Source: Chitinophagaceae bacterium (GTDB lineage: Bacteria; Bacteroidota; Bacteroidia; Chitinophagales; Chitinophagaceae). Taken from it: a stretch of 64,000 bases of DNA. The notes beneath the pieces were generated by a model, which did not search any database, was not told the origin of the DNA, and saw nothing but the letters and a program-made list of their open reading frames with translations. A program made the translations under genes and the position numbers. This document shows positions 42,403 to 50,256 of this stretch, in pieces (position 1 is the stretch's first letter; every line of letters begins with the position of its first letter). The stretch lies in the NCBI GenBank assembly GCA_003168265.1, contig PMSV01000024.1, forward strand, positions 124,001 through 188,000, read 5' to 3'.

Positions 42403-43650
42403 ATGGCAAAGAACAGAACAGCAGCAATTGGATTTATTTTTGTGACCCTCCTGATCGATTCCATCGGCTTTGGAGTCATCATTCCCGTAATGCCCCGGCT
42501 GATAGCCCAGTTAAGACATATACCGGTGAACCTGGCAAGCGAGTCTGGCGGCATCCTGCTCTCTGTTTATGCCTTCATGCAGTTTCTTTGTGCCCCGATC
42601 ATTGGCAACCTAAGTGACAAATATGGACGCAGGCCCATTATTCTACTTTCCCTATTTGGTTTTGGCGTGGATTATATCTTCCTCAGTTTTGCTCCCAGTT
42701 ATGGCTGGCTATTTATTGGACGTGTGGTAGCAGGAATCACGGGGGCCAGTTTCACGACAGCCAGCGCTTATATCGCAGACGTCAGCACCCCCGAAAACCG
42801 GGCAAAGAATTTTGGCCTGGTCGGAGGCGCTTTTGGGCTCGGTTTTATTATCGGCCCCGCCATTGGCGGTTTTCTGGGTTCCTATGGCCTTAGGGCACCT
42901 TTTTATGTAGCAGGAATTCTCACCCTATTAAACTGGCTTTATGGCTATTTTGTACTACCCGAATCGCTTGAAAAGGATAACCGCAGGGAATTCAGTTGGG
43001 GCAGGGCCAATCCGGTAGGGACCCTTGTACAATTGAAGAAATATCCCGCGATCAGCGGGCTGGTGATTTCGATTATCCTGATTTATCTGGCTGCCCATGC
43101 CGTCCAGAGCAACTGGAGTTATTTTACCATTTATCGTTTTCACTGGAATAGCAGCATGGTTGGTTTATCTTTGGCCCTGGTAGGCTCTTTGGTTGCAATT
43201 GTCCAGGTCGGGCTAATTAGGGTCATTATCCCCAAATTTGGAAATGAAAAAAGCATTTATGTGGGGCTTGGTCTGTATGCGTTAGGCTTATTTCTCTTCA
43301 TTTTCGCCAGTCAGACCTGGATGATGTTTGCCTTCCTGGTTCCCTATTGCCTTGGCGGGATAGCCGGTCCTTCTTTGCAGGCGGTCATGTCGGGCGCTGT
43401 TCCCCGAAACGAACAGGGCGAATTGCAGGGAGGACTGACCAGCCTGATGGCCGTGACTTCGATCTTCGGCCCTGTCCTGATGACCGGTATATTCACCTAT
43501 TTTACAAGTTCATCTGCTCCTGTACTCTTCCCTGGCGCACCTTTTCTATTAGGAGGCATTTTCATGTTAGCCAGTTGCCTGATCGCCTATTATGCGCTTA
43601 AAAAAACTCCTCATCCACAAAATGATGCTGCAGGGGTCCCGGCAGACTAA
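42403..43650 (+). CDS. MFS transporter of the Tet(A)-like (TCR/Tet) group
   Basis: A 415-residue 12-span exporter. Motif A in the loop between spans 2 and 3 reads [16 protein letters not shown]; motif D1-like [15 protein letters not shown] lies in span 1, and motif C-like [18 protein letters not shown] in span 5, which marks antiporters. These are the features of the group containing tetracycline/H+ antiporters, but many chromosomal members export unknown metabolites, and there is no TetR/TetA-like regulator next to it. No resistance phenotype should be inferred from this alone. Confidence 0.9.
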   Translation: MAKNRTAAIGFIFVTLLIDSIGFGVIIPVMPRLIAQLRHIPVNLASESGGILLSVYAFMQFLCAPIIGNLSDKYGRRPIILLSLFGFGVDYIFLSFAPSYGWLFIGRVVAGITGASFTTASAYIADVSTPENRAKNFGLVGGAFGLGFIIGPAIGGFLGSYGLRAPFYVAGILTLLNWLYGYFVLPESLEKDNRREFSWGRANPVGTLVQLKKYPAISGLVISIILIYLAAHAVQSNWSYFTIYRFHWNSSMVGLSLALVGSLVAIVQVGLIRVIIPKFGNEKSIYVGLGLYALGLFLFIFASQTWMMFAFLVPYCLGGIAGPSLQAVMSGAVPRNEQGELQGGLTSLMAVTSIFGPVLMTGIFTYFTSSSAPVLFPGAPFLLGGIFMLASCLIAYYALKKTPHPQNDAAGVPAD

Positions 43651-43716
43651 CAGTCGGGCATATGCGGGATGATTCTTATGAATTTAATGTTATTTTTCCC
43701 CACAACGCTATTGGGT

Positions 43717-43747
43717 TTTGGATTTCACCCGAAATGAACTACCTTTG
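43717..43747 (+). promoter_or_regulatory. Promoter of the second RRM gene
   Basis: TTTG (43717-43720), 19 bases, then TACCTTTG (43740-43747): a textbook Bacteroidota promoter. The start site near 43752 gives a leader of about 122 nt before the ATG at 43874, as long as in the other RNA-binding genes of this window. The leader contains ATTCTGCTTTTTTG (43826-43839), a looser relative of the 14-nt motif shared by the cold-shock island. Confidence 0.7.
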
Positions 43748-43873
43748 CTTATCAGCTTGAGTCGAGATAGCATTTAGTTTAAACAAGTATTTCCGCCCAC
43801 AGTCCGCGAATCTTTGGTTTCACCTATTCTGCTTTTTTGTTCAGCTATCATTTTTTAACAAGTTATTTTTAAC

Positions 43874-44197
43874 ATGAACATTTACGTTTCGAATTTAAGT
43901 TTCAACGTCAGGGACGAGGACTTACAAGAGTATTTTGCAGAATATGGTGAAGTTACTTCTGCAAAAGTGATCAAAGACAAATTCACCAACAAATCACGTG
44001 GTTTCGGATTCGTGGAAATGCCCGATGACGAATCTGCTCAAAAAGCTATCAAGGAACTCGATGGCGCTTCCGTAGACGGTCGCAGCATCGGCGTCACCGT
44101 GGCAAAACCGCGGGAAGAACGCAGCCAGGGCCAGGGCCAGGGTGGTGGTGGATTTCAGAAAAGAAGCAACAACAATTTCAGCAGAAGCAGATATTGA
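43874..44197 (+). CDS. RRM-type RNA-binding protein (copy 2)
   Basis: A 107-residue single-RRM protein: RNP2 IYVSNL (3-8), RNP1 RGFGFVEM (about 42-49) and a Gly/Gln/Asn/Arg-rich tail of about 25 residues (GQGQGGGGF and NNNFSRSRY). It is clearly paralogous to the product of 17867-18151, sharing MNIYVSNL and SAKVI.D, with a longer tail. Monocistronic, with a strong promoter, long leader and a strong terminator, so it is probably well expressed and regulated in the leader. Confidence 0.95.
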   Translation: MNIYVSNLSFNVRDEDLQEYFAEYGEVTSAKVIKDKFTNKSRGFGFVEMPDDESAQKAIKELDGASVDGRSIGVTVAKPREERSQGQGQGGGGFQKRSNNNFSRSRY

Positions 44198-44220
44198 GCT
44201 CATTTTCTAATTGATTTTCA

Positions 44221-44253
44221 GAGGGTGTACCCAAGCGGTACGCCCTCTTTTTG
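44221..44253 (+). terminator. Intrinsic terminator of the second RRM gene
   Basis: GAGGGTGTACC (44221-44231) and GGTACGCCCTC (44237-44247) form an 11-bp stem (one mismatch-tolerated G-T) with a 5-base loop, followed by five T residues. It is the strongest terminator in the window. Confidence 0.9.
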
Positions 44254-44298
44254 TTTCCTCGAAAGAGATATAATAAATTGAGCTCTAATCAAAGCCAA

Positions 44299-44967
44299 AT
44301 GCTCCAGCCCAGCACCATTCAATTTCTTAAGAATCTCAAGAATAATAACAACAAGCCCTGGTTTGATGCGAACCGGAAAAAATATGAGGAAGCCAAACTG
44401 GATTTCGGGCAATTCATACAATCTGTCATTGACCAGCATGCAAAAAAGGATGCCGGTCTGAAAGAAATCAAGGCGAAGGACTGCATGTTCCGCATCAACC
44501 GGGACGTCCGCTTTTCCAAAGACAAATCACCATACAAGACCAATTTCGGAGCCAGTATCAACCGCGGAGGGAAAAAATCAGTTTCTGCAGGTTACTATAT
44601 TCACTGTGAACCCGGAGAAGCTTTTGCAGGTGGCGGAGTCTGGATACCCATGCCCCCGGAACTGAAAAAAATCCGTCAGGAAATCGACTACAATTTTGAC
44701 GAATTCAAAAAGATCGTCGGCTCAAAGAAGTTCAAATCCGTCTATGGCGATTTGCACAAAGGCGATGAGATTAGTCTGGTCAAGGTCCCCCAGGGATTTG
44801 AAAAAAACAATCCGGCTGCCGAATTCCTCAAACTGAAAAGTTATCTGGCCATGAGAAAATTCAGCGATGCAGATCTTAAGTCCAAGGACCTTGCAAAGAA
44901 GGTTCTGGAAGCCTTCGATGCCTTGCAGCCGCTGATCGAGTTCATCAACCGAGCTTTTGATGAATGA
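44299..44967 (+). CDS. DUF2461 family protein
   Basis: A 222-residue protein starting at ATG 44299 (an in-frame TTG at 44251 sits in the terminator's T-run). The family signature is clear: IQFLKNLKNNNNKPWFDANRK, CMFRINRDVRFSKDKSPYKTNF and AGYYIHCEPGEAFAGGGVWIP. DUF2461 (TIGR02453) proteins are widespread and uncharacterised. Cytoplasmic, no signal peptide. It is convergent with asd, 9 bases apart. Confidence 0.92.
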   Translation: MLQPSTIQFLKNLKNNNNKPWFDANRKKYEEAKLDFGQFIQSVIDQHAKKDAGLKEIKAKDCMFRINRDVRFSKDKSPYKTNFGASINRGGKKSVSAGYYIHCEPGEAFAGGGVWIPMPPELKKIRQEIDYNFDEFKKIVGSKKFKSVYGDLHKGDEISLVKVPQGFEKNNPAAEFLKLKSYLAMRKFSDADLKSKDLAKKVLEAFDALQPLIEFINRAFDE

Positions 44968-44976
44968 ATTCTCTGT

Positions 44977-45966
44977 TTATAACAGCCCCTTCCCCAGCAA
45001 ATACTCGGCGATCTGAATCGCATTCGTAGCAGCTCCCTTGCGGAGATTATCGCTGACGATCCACATATTTAATGTATTCGCCTGGGTTTCGTCCCTCCGC
45101 AGTCTTCCGACAAAGACATCGTCTTTTTCATGCGCGTCTTTAGGCATGGGGTATTGCTGGTTGGCAGGATCATCTACAAGGACCACTCCGGGAGAGGTGC
45201 TCAGCAGTATTTTGACTTCCTCCAGATCAAAATCATTTTCAAATTCCACATTGACGGATTCACTATGGCCGCCCATGACGGGAATGCGTACCGTGGTAGC
45301 GGTGACACGGATCGAATCATCCCTCATGATTTTTTTGGTCTCATTCACCATCTTCATTTCCTCCTTGGTGTATCCGTTTTCAAGAAATACATCGATCTGC
45401 GGGATCACATTGAGGTCAATAGGATATTTATAAGCCATATCCCCCTGAATGCCCTTTCTTTCATTCATGAGCTGGTTTACGGCCTTGACACCCGCGCCAG
45501 TAACGCTCTGATAAGTGGATACCACAACTCTCTTTATTTTGTATTTTTTGTGCAGGGGATTCAGGGCCACCACCATCTGAATGGTAGAGCAGTTGGGGTT
45601 AGCAATGATCTTATCCTGAGCGGTAAGTGCATCCGCATTGATTTCCGGAACAACCAGTTTTTTAGCCGGATCCATCCTCCAGGCAGAGGAATTGTCGATG
45701 ACCGTAATGCCTGCTTCGGCAAATTTCGGAGCCCATTCAAGGGAGGTTCCGCCTCCGGCGGAAAAAATCGCCACCTGTGGTTTTGCTGCAATGGCATCCC
45801 GGGCACTGACCACCTTATACTTCTTTCCCTTAAATGTCACTTCCTTGCCAATGGATTTTTCAGAAGCAACGGGTAATAATTCGGTGACCGGGAAATTCCT
45901 TTCTGCAAGGACCTCTAACATTTTGGTGCCAACCAGGCCGGTGGCTCCCACAACAGCAACTTTCAT
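44977..45966 (-). CDS. asd: Aspartate-semialdehyde dehydrogenase
   Basis: A 329-residue NADPH-dependent enzyme that reduces aspartyl-4-phosphate to the semialdehyde, the branch point to lysine, threonine, methionine and diaminopimelate. NADP site VGATGLVGTKMLEVL (6-20); catalytic Cys126 in NPNCSTIQ; base His234 in GGHSESVNV; substrate Arg227. A normal length for the bacterial type. It lies 23 bases after an intrinsic hairpin with a T-run, preceded by a short lysine-rich reading frame and its own promoter, so its expression may be controlled by attenuation. Confidence 0.97.
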   Translation of the reverse strand: MKVAVVGATGLVGTKMLEVLAERNFPVTELLPVASEKSIGKEVTFKGKKYKVVSARDAIAAKPQVAIFSAGGGTSLEWAPKFAEAGITVIDNSSAWRMDPAKKLVVPEINADALTAQDKIIANPNCSTIQMVVALNPLHKKYKIKRVVVSTYQSVTGAGVKAVNQLMNERKGIQGDMAYKYPIDLNVIPQIDVFLENGYTKEEMKMVNETKKIMRDDSIRVTATTVRIPVMGGHSESVNVEFENDFDLEEVKILLSTSPGVVLVDDPANQQYPMPKDAHEKDDVFVGRLRRDETQANTLNMWIVSDNLRKGAATNAIQIAEYLLGKGLL

Positions 45967-45988
45967 TAATTAACTTTTAAGGTTATAA

Positions 45989-46018
45989 GAAAAAAGCCTT
46001 CCCGATTTGGGGAAGGCC
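45989..46018 (-). terminator. Terminator between a leader frame and asd (possible attenuator)
   Basis: Read on the minus strand, GCCTTCCC (46017-46010) pairs with GGGAAGGC (46003-45996), followed by six T residues. It lies 23 bases before the asd start codon. It could end transcripts of the PfkB gene or act as an attenuator. Confidence 0.8.
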
Positions 46019-46045
46019 TATGCTATTTTGAATACAAAACAATCA

Positions 46046-46117
46046 TCAGACTTCCCATGAGGAGCAGATCAGCTTAATCTGTTTTTGAATTTGCTTTGTA
46101 TGTTTCATCTTCAACAT
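46046..46117 (-). CDS. Possible leader peptide upstream of asd
   Basis: A 23-residue reading frame from ATG 46117 (or 20 residues, MKHTKQIQKQIKLICSSWEV, from ATG 46108), ending in a TGA just upstream of the terminator hairpin. It contains six lysine codons in 23. The last codons include GGGAAG (46056-46051), which can pair with CTTCCC of the terminator's 5' arm. This arrangement resembles amino-acid biosynthetic attenuators. No homologue is claimed, and a chance frame is possible. Confidence 0.35.
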   Translation of the reverse strand: MLKMKHTKQIQKQIKLICSSWEV

Positions 46118-46151
46118 CGTGCGTAAAATTAGTCATCACTTTGATCCAGGG

Positions 46152-46183
46152 CAAATTTAATTTCTTTGATCAGACCAGCGAAA
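46152..46183 (-). promoter_or_regulatory. Promoter for the asd leader
   Basis: On the minus strand TAAATTTG (46159-46152) matches the -7 consensus, with TTTC 20 bases upstream (46183-46180). It begins inside the end of the PfkB gene and would start an RNA about 40 bases before the leader frame. Confidence 0.45.
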
Positions 46184-47090
46184 TATCGAAATTAACTAAG
46201 CTGACAAATTCCCGGATCCTCTCGTCAATATCCCTCTTCTTAATCTCCCTCAGTCTATCAGTTCCGAATTTTTCGACACAAAAGCTAGCCATGACGCTGC
46301 CGACAATGATGGCAGTCTTCATGTTTTCAAAGGAAATATCCTTCGTACGGGCAAGATGGCCGATAAAGCCGCCGGCGAAAGTATCCCCTGCTCCGGTTGG
46401 GTCGAAAACCTCCTCGAGCGGAAGAGCAGGTGCGAAGAAAACCTGGCTGCCATGAAAAAGCAGGGCCCCATGTTCTCCCTTCTTGATGATCAGGTATTTC
46501 GGTCCCATCTTAGAAATGGCCGCTGCGGCCTTGACCAGAGAATATTGGCCGCTCAACTGCCTCGCTTCCCCGTCGTTGACCAATAGCACATCCACTTTCG
46601 CAAGCAGTTTTTCCAGATCCTCCATCGCAATATCCATCCAGAAATTCATGGTATCCATGGCGATCAGCTTCGGTCTTTTCTTCAGTTGTTCAATGACGCT
46701 GAGTTGAACGGATGGAGCCAGATTCCCAAGCATCAGGAACTCGCAATCCTGGTAGCTCTCCGGTATCACCGGCTGGAAATTTCCGAGCACATTAAGTTCC
46801 GTCACTAAAGTCTCCCTTGTATTCATGTCCAGGTGATAGCGCCCCGACCAAAAAAAGGATTTCTCGTCTTTTTTAATCTGCACGCCTTCGAGGGACACCC
46901 CCCTCTGAGCCAGCGCATCCAATTCTTCCTGGGGGAAATCCCCCCCGACAACGGAAACCTGTTTCACCGGGCTGAAATTGGTAGCGCACCAGGCAATATA
47001 GGTGGCGGCTCCCCCAACTATCTTATTGCTCTTCCCAAAAGGGGTTTCAATATCATCGAAAGCCATGGACCCCACTACGATTAAGGACAT
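46170..47090 (-). CDS. PfkB-family carbohydrate/nucleoside kinase
   Basis: A 306-residue ribokinase-fold kinase. It begins SLIVVGSMAFDDIETPFG, has the N-terminal glycine pair in IVGGAATYIAW, and the C-terminal signature DPTGAGDTFAGGFIGHL with the anion-hole GAGD and catalytic Asp near residue 243. VNDGEARQLSG and LIIKKGEHGALL are also typical. Substrate may be a sugar or adenosine-like nucleoside; Bacteroidota proteins of this type are annotated as sugar or adenosine kinases without proof. It has its own promoter and is divergent from the small gene at 47200. Confidence 0.9.
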   Translation of the reverse strand: MSLIVVGSMAFDDIETPFGKSNKIVGGAATYIAWCATNFSPVKQVSVVGGDFPQEELDALAQRGVSLEGVQIKKDEKSFFWSGRYHLDMNTRETLVTELNVLGNFQPVIPESYQDCEFLMLGNLAPSVQLSVIEQLKKRPKLIAMDTMNFWMDIAMEDLEKLLAKVDVLLVNDGEARQLSGQYSLVKAAAAISKMGPKYLIIKKGEHGALLFHGSQVFFAPALPLEEVFDPTGAGDTFAGGFIGHLARTKDISFENMKTAIIVGSVMASFCVEKFGTDRLREIKKRDIDERIREFVSLVNFDISLV

Positions 47091-47118
47091 GATTGATCTG
47101 TTTTGTTTAAAAATCGCA

Positions 47119-47149
47119 CAAACCTACATGAAAAAAATTGTGTTTACAA
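47119..47149 (-). promoter_or_regulatory. Promoter of the PfkB kinase gene
   Basis: TAGGTTTG (47126-47119, minus) matches the -7 consensus, with TTG 20 bases upstream (47149-47147). The leader is about 25 nt. Confidence 0.6.
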
Positions 47150-47174
47150 CCTCCCGGCCTGATTCAGAATTGGT

Positions 47175-47182
47175 TAACTTTG
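47175..47182 (+). promoter_or_regulatory. -7 box of the small gene at 47200
   Basis: TAACTTTG matches TAnnTTTG and lies 17 bases before the ATG at 47200. No TTTG is found at -33. Confidence 0.4.
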
Positions 47183-47199
47183 AAATTAAATCAGCTCAA

Positions 47200-47481
47200 A
47201 TGGCACATTTTACAATCAACCTCCCCGACAATGAAAAGGCTGAAGTGTATTATGGAAAGGTTTTCAGAAAGCATTTCATCCTAAATCCCTTCAGAAGAAA
47301 TCATATCAGCGCTTCACCTAAGACCGGTTATAAAATAGTGTTGAAAGATTCTGGTAATTCCTACATGATCTATAGATCAGTTAACGATAATTGGTCGAGC
47401 GACCCTGCGGGAAATGTTGAGATCAGGGAGCAGGTTCTATTGGATATTAAGGAAGCGATCCTTGAAAAGGAAAGGAATTAG
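47200..47481 (+). CDS. Small conserved protein, unknown function
   Basis: A 93-residue protein from ATG 47200 (upstream in-frame starts at 47002-47128 lie in the divergent PfkB gene and its promoter). It starts MAHFTINLPDNEKAEVYYG and has a beta-strand-rich core with IVLKDSGNSYMIYRSVND and an acidic helical end (EQVLLDIKEAILEKE). It has no signal or membrane span. No family recognised. It is convergent with the adenylate cyclase gene. Confidence 0.6.
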   Translation: MAHFTINLPDNEKAEVYYGKVFRKHFILNPFRRNHISASPKTGYKIVLKDSGNSYMIYRSVNDNWSSDPAGNVEIREQVLLDIKEAILEKERN

Positions 47482-47520
47482 GGTGAAACCATTCACTTTA
47501 TTATTCAATCTGCAACTTAT

Positions 47521-49464
47521 TCAATGCAGCCCCATTTTTGCGAGCAGGTGTTTAAAACGTTTTTCGCTACGGAGCGGATCTATACGCGGATCAGATTTCA
47601 TGTGAAGATGCACCAACCAGACAGAATGGGTATTCACAGCTTCCTCGAGCAATTCCAGGGCAATTGTCAAGTCGCCCAGTCCAAGATAGGCGCAGGCAAA
47701 TGTGTAAGGCGAGACATAGGTAATCGATGAGGCATGTTTCAACTCTTTCAGCAAATCCATCGCTTCTTCTTTTTTTCCGGATTTGCCCATTGCGTGAATC
47801 AAAGCGCCGAGTCCGATATAATTGTGTGAAACCTCCCAGGCTTTTTGCAGATAGCTGATAGCCTGATCGAACTGGCCAAGCTGTTCATAGGACAATCCAC
47901 AAATAAATAATGCAACTCCGAATGCCGGATCTATTTCAAACACCGTCAAACATTTTTTAATTGCCTCAGTATAATTTCTTTGGATAAAATAAATAATGGC
48001 AACATCAGTGTTGATGATGAGAGAAAGAGGTTCATGATGAACTGCCATCATAATGCCTTCCATGGCTTCCTCATATTTGTCGAAAAGCGCAGACAATAAT
48101 GCATTACGCTGCAGAGCGGTTGCGTATGCGGGATTCAATTTTATAGCCTGCGCATAATATTGCCGCGCTTTTTCCCAGTTCCAGTCGTACAACAATTCAA
48201 CATGGCCGATAGCTTCATACCCTTCCGCCAGTGATTTGTTGATTGCTACTGCTTTCTGCGCGATCTCCCGGGCTTTCAAGATTGAATCTTCAGGTGACAA
48301 ATTATGATAGGCGCATATCAATGAATAGCTATCGGACATGGCTGCATATGCAGCGGCATATTCGGGCTCTATATTAATTGCCTCCTCATAAAAGCTGATG
48401 CTTTTTTTAAAACCATCCGCATTACGCTTGCTCCAGTAAAAACGGCCTTTTAAGAATAGATTATAAGCTTCTACATTTCTTCCGGGCGTTTTAGAAACAG
48501 CAGGGTTTTCCAACCTTGTAAGTTCTGCCATCAATTGGTCAACGATGGCTTTTGAAATTTCATCCTGCACATCGAAAATATCAATGAGTTCACGGTCGAA
48601 TTTTTGAGACCACAGGTGAAATCCGTTCGACACTTCTATCAATTGTGCCGTGATCCTGATTCTGTTGCCGGCCTTTCGCACACTGCCTTCCAATAAATTT
48701 GCCACACCCAGTTTCTGGCCGATGGAACGGAGATCATCATTCTTTCCTTTGAATGAAAAGGCGGAAGTGCGCCCCACTACCCTTAGGTCAGGCAACTGCA
48801 CCAGGGAGTTAATAATTTCTTCGGAGATGCCGTCACTGAAATACTCCTGCTCAGGATCATTGCTCATGTTCACGAAGGGAAGCACGGCAATTGATTTTTC
48901 GACTGGTTTTTTAATGGGATCTTTTTTTTGTGCAATACCCGTACCGTAGGATAGCATGGTATAAAGGTCATGTTTCTTGACCTGGTATATTTTCACAGGA
49001 TGCTTTACATTCTTCAAAATTTCCTCCTTCACAAATTCAGTTTCCATATTTTTCTGATTATCTATGTTACGGAAAACTGATTCTGAAATATAGATACCAC
49101 CGACAGGTGCAAGAGCCTGCAGGCGCGAAGCAATATTCACTCCATCGCCAAAAACATCGTCGTCTTCAAAAACAACTTCGCCAAGATGGATGCCAATGCG
49201 GAGCTGGAGGTCCGGCAAGGAAAAACATTCCTGTTGTATCTTCATGGCGCATGCCACTGCATCGGTTACAGTTTGAAAGCTCGTCAAAACCCCATCTCCC
49301 AATTCTTTTATCCACTTTCCGTTGAATTGGCTGACCAATGGCTTTTGCAGTTCCCGGTTCCTTCGCAATAAATTAAATGCTTTTTTTTCGTCTTCCCCCA
49401 TCAAGGCTGTGTAGCCGACAATATCGGTGAACATAATCGCAGCTAGCTGACGGATCTGGGCCAT
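47521..49464 (-). CDS. Class III adenylate/guanylate cyclase with TolB-like and TPR domains
   Basis: A 647-residue cytoplasmic signalling protein. Residues 1-165 are a class III nucleotide cyclase: metal Asp14 in MFTDIVGY, IKELGDGVLTSF (Lys53 and second metal Asp57), FGDGVNIASRL (Asn and Arg). Residues about 190-310 are a FlgO/TolB-like domain with IAVLPFVNMSNDPEQEYFSDGISEEIINSL. Residues about 325-645 are TPR repeats (DPAFGVALFICGLSYEQLGQFDQAI and similar). Catalytic residues appear intact, so it may make cAMP. The ATG 49464 is preferred over upstream frames because MAQIRQLAAIMFTD is the usual start. A partner is unknown. Confidence 0.9.
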   Translation of the reverse strand: MAQIRQLAAIMFTDIVGYTALMGEDEKKAFNLLRRNRELQKPLVSQFNGKWIKELGDGVLTSFQTVTDAVACAMKIQQECFSLPDLQLRIGIHLGEVVFEDDDVFGDGVNIASRLQALAPVGGIYISESVFRNIDNQKNMETEFVKEEILKNVKHPVKIYQVKKHDLYTMLSYGTGIAQKKDPIKKPVEKSIAVLPFVNMSNDPEQEYFSDGISEEIINSLVQLPDLRVVGRTSAFSFKGKNDDLRSIGQKLGVANLLEGSVRKAGNRIRITAQLIEVSNGFHLWSQKFDRELIDIFDVQDEISKAIVDQLMAELTRLENPAVSKTPGRNVEAYNLFLKGRFYWSKRNADGFKKSISFYEEAINIEPEYAAAYAAMSDSYSLICAYHNLSPEDSILKAREIAQKAVAINKSLAEGYEAIGHVELLYDWNWEKARQYYAQAIKLNPAYATALQRNALLSALFDKYEEAMEGIMMAVHHEPLSLIINTDVAIIYFIQRNYTEAIKKCLTVFEIDPAFGVALFICGLSYEQLGQFDQAISYLQKAWEVSHNYIGLGALIHAMGKSGKKEEAMDLLKELKHASSITYVSPYTFACAYLGLGDLTIALELLEEAVNTHSVWLVHLHMKSDPRIDPLRSEKRFKHLLAKMGLH

Positions 49465-49597
49465 TCTTGCAAATAATGATATTAAATAACACAATATACC
49501 CAAAAAACCTCATTAGATTTTATGAAACAGTTTAATGGCCTCGCATATTTATTGCCTCTCCTCTTGAGAAAGCCCCTTGGATAGGAGGTTTTGCTTT

Positions 49598-49613
49598 ATC
49601 GCCAGGAGGCGAT
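49598..49613 (+). repeat. ATCGCC-AGGA-GGCGAT palindrome upstream of tetR
   Basis: A perfect 6+6 inverted repeat just 1-2 bases before the CTAAC operator. It may be a second regulator site or a short hairpin; nothing more is known. Confidence 0.35.
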
Positions 49614-49614
49614 C

Positions 49615-49628
49615 CTAACACTTGTTAG
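49615..49628 (+). promoter_or_regulatory. Operator CTAACACTTGTTAG at the tetR promoter
   Basis: A 5+5 inverted repeat, CTAAC-N4-GTTAG, ending 7 bases before the tetR -7 box. It is the same palindrome as at the paaA promoter (56055-56068); the two differ in one base. It fits the operator pattern that I recall for the Thermus PaaR repressor (CNAACGNNCGTTNG), with changes at the inner positions. Confidence 0.7.
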
Positions 49629-49635
49629 TTTTCAT

Positions 49636-49643
49636 TATTTTTG
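49636..49643 (+). promoter_or_regulatory. -7 box of the tetR-paaE unit
   Basis: TATTTTTG matches TAnnTTTG; it lies 7 bases before the ATG at 49651, so the mRNA has almost no leader. The operator occupies the spacer between -33 and -7, where a repressor would block polymerase. Confidence 0.5.
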
Positions 49644-49650
49644 ACTAGTT

Positions 49651-50241
49651 ATGGCCAGGATTCAGAGCAAAAAGAACAGCACGAAGAAAGAGATCATCAT
49701 GGAAAAAGCGGCAAGGCTTTTCCGGGAGAAGGGCTTTGGCGCTGCCAGCATGAGGGATATTGCTGAGGCATTGGGTGTGGAGGCAGCAAGTCTCTACAAC
49801 CATATTCAATCCAAGTCGGAGATCCTGCAAGCTATTTGCTTTAAAGTGGCCAATGAGTTCATTTCACACCTGGAAGAGGTGGAAAGAGACAGTGATACGA
49901 CCCTTAAAAAAATGGAGAACATTATCAAAGTGCATATCCGGATGATGCTGGACAGTTACGAATATGTCTATATCTCCGATCACGAGTGGCGCCACCTGCC
50001 GGAACCCTATCTATCCAATTTCCTGAACCAGCGGAGAAGTTATCGCAAAAGACTAAGCGATATCATCCAGGAAGGGATCAACCGCAATGAAATGAAAAAT
50101 ATCGATCCTTATGTCGCGGTATTGACCATTTTATCAGCCATCAGTGGGATCGAATCCTGGCATCGGTCCAGAAAGACGATTACTGCGGAGATCCTTGAAT
50201 CCAATATGGTAAAATACCTGATCGAAGGACTAAAGAAATAA
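49651..50241 (+). CDS. TetR-family regulator, predicted PaaR-type repressor
   Basis: A 196-residue TetR regulator. The helix-turn-helix is at about 14-60 (KEIIMEKAARLFREKGFGAASMRDIAEALGVEAASLYNHIQSKSEILQA is one block: GFGAASMRDIAEALGV is the key part). The C-terminal ligand domain (about 70-190) has SDHEWRHLPEPYLSNF and ends in YLIEGLKK. It is followed 15 bases later by paaE, and its own operator palindrome recurs at the paaA promoter, so phenylacetyl-CoA is the likely inducer. This is an inference from context and operators; direct binding is not shown. Confidence 0.85.
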   Translation: MARIQSKKNSTKKEIIMEKAARLFREKGFGAASMRDIAEALGVEAASLYNHIQSKSEILQAICFKVANEFISHLEEVERDSDTTLKKMENIIKVHIRMMLDSYEYVYISDHEWRHLPEPYLSNFLNQRRSYRKRLSDIIQEGINRNEMKNIDPYVAVLTILSAISGIESWHRSRKTITAEILESNMVKYLIEGLKK

Positions 50242-50256
50242 TTTAAAAAATACGAT

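Noticed and set aside
42403-43650. Tetracycline-resistance gene
   Set aside because: The group includes many chromosomal exporters, there is no TetR-type partner next to it, and nothing shows drug specificity.
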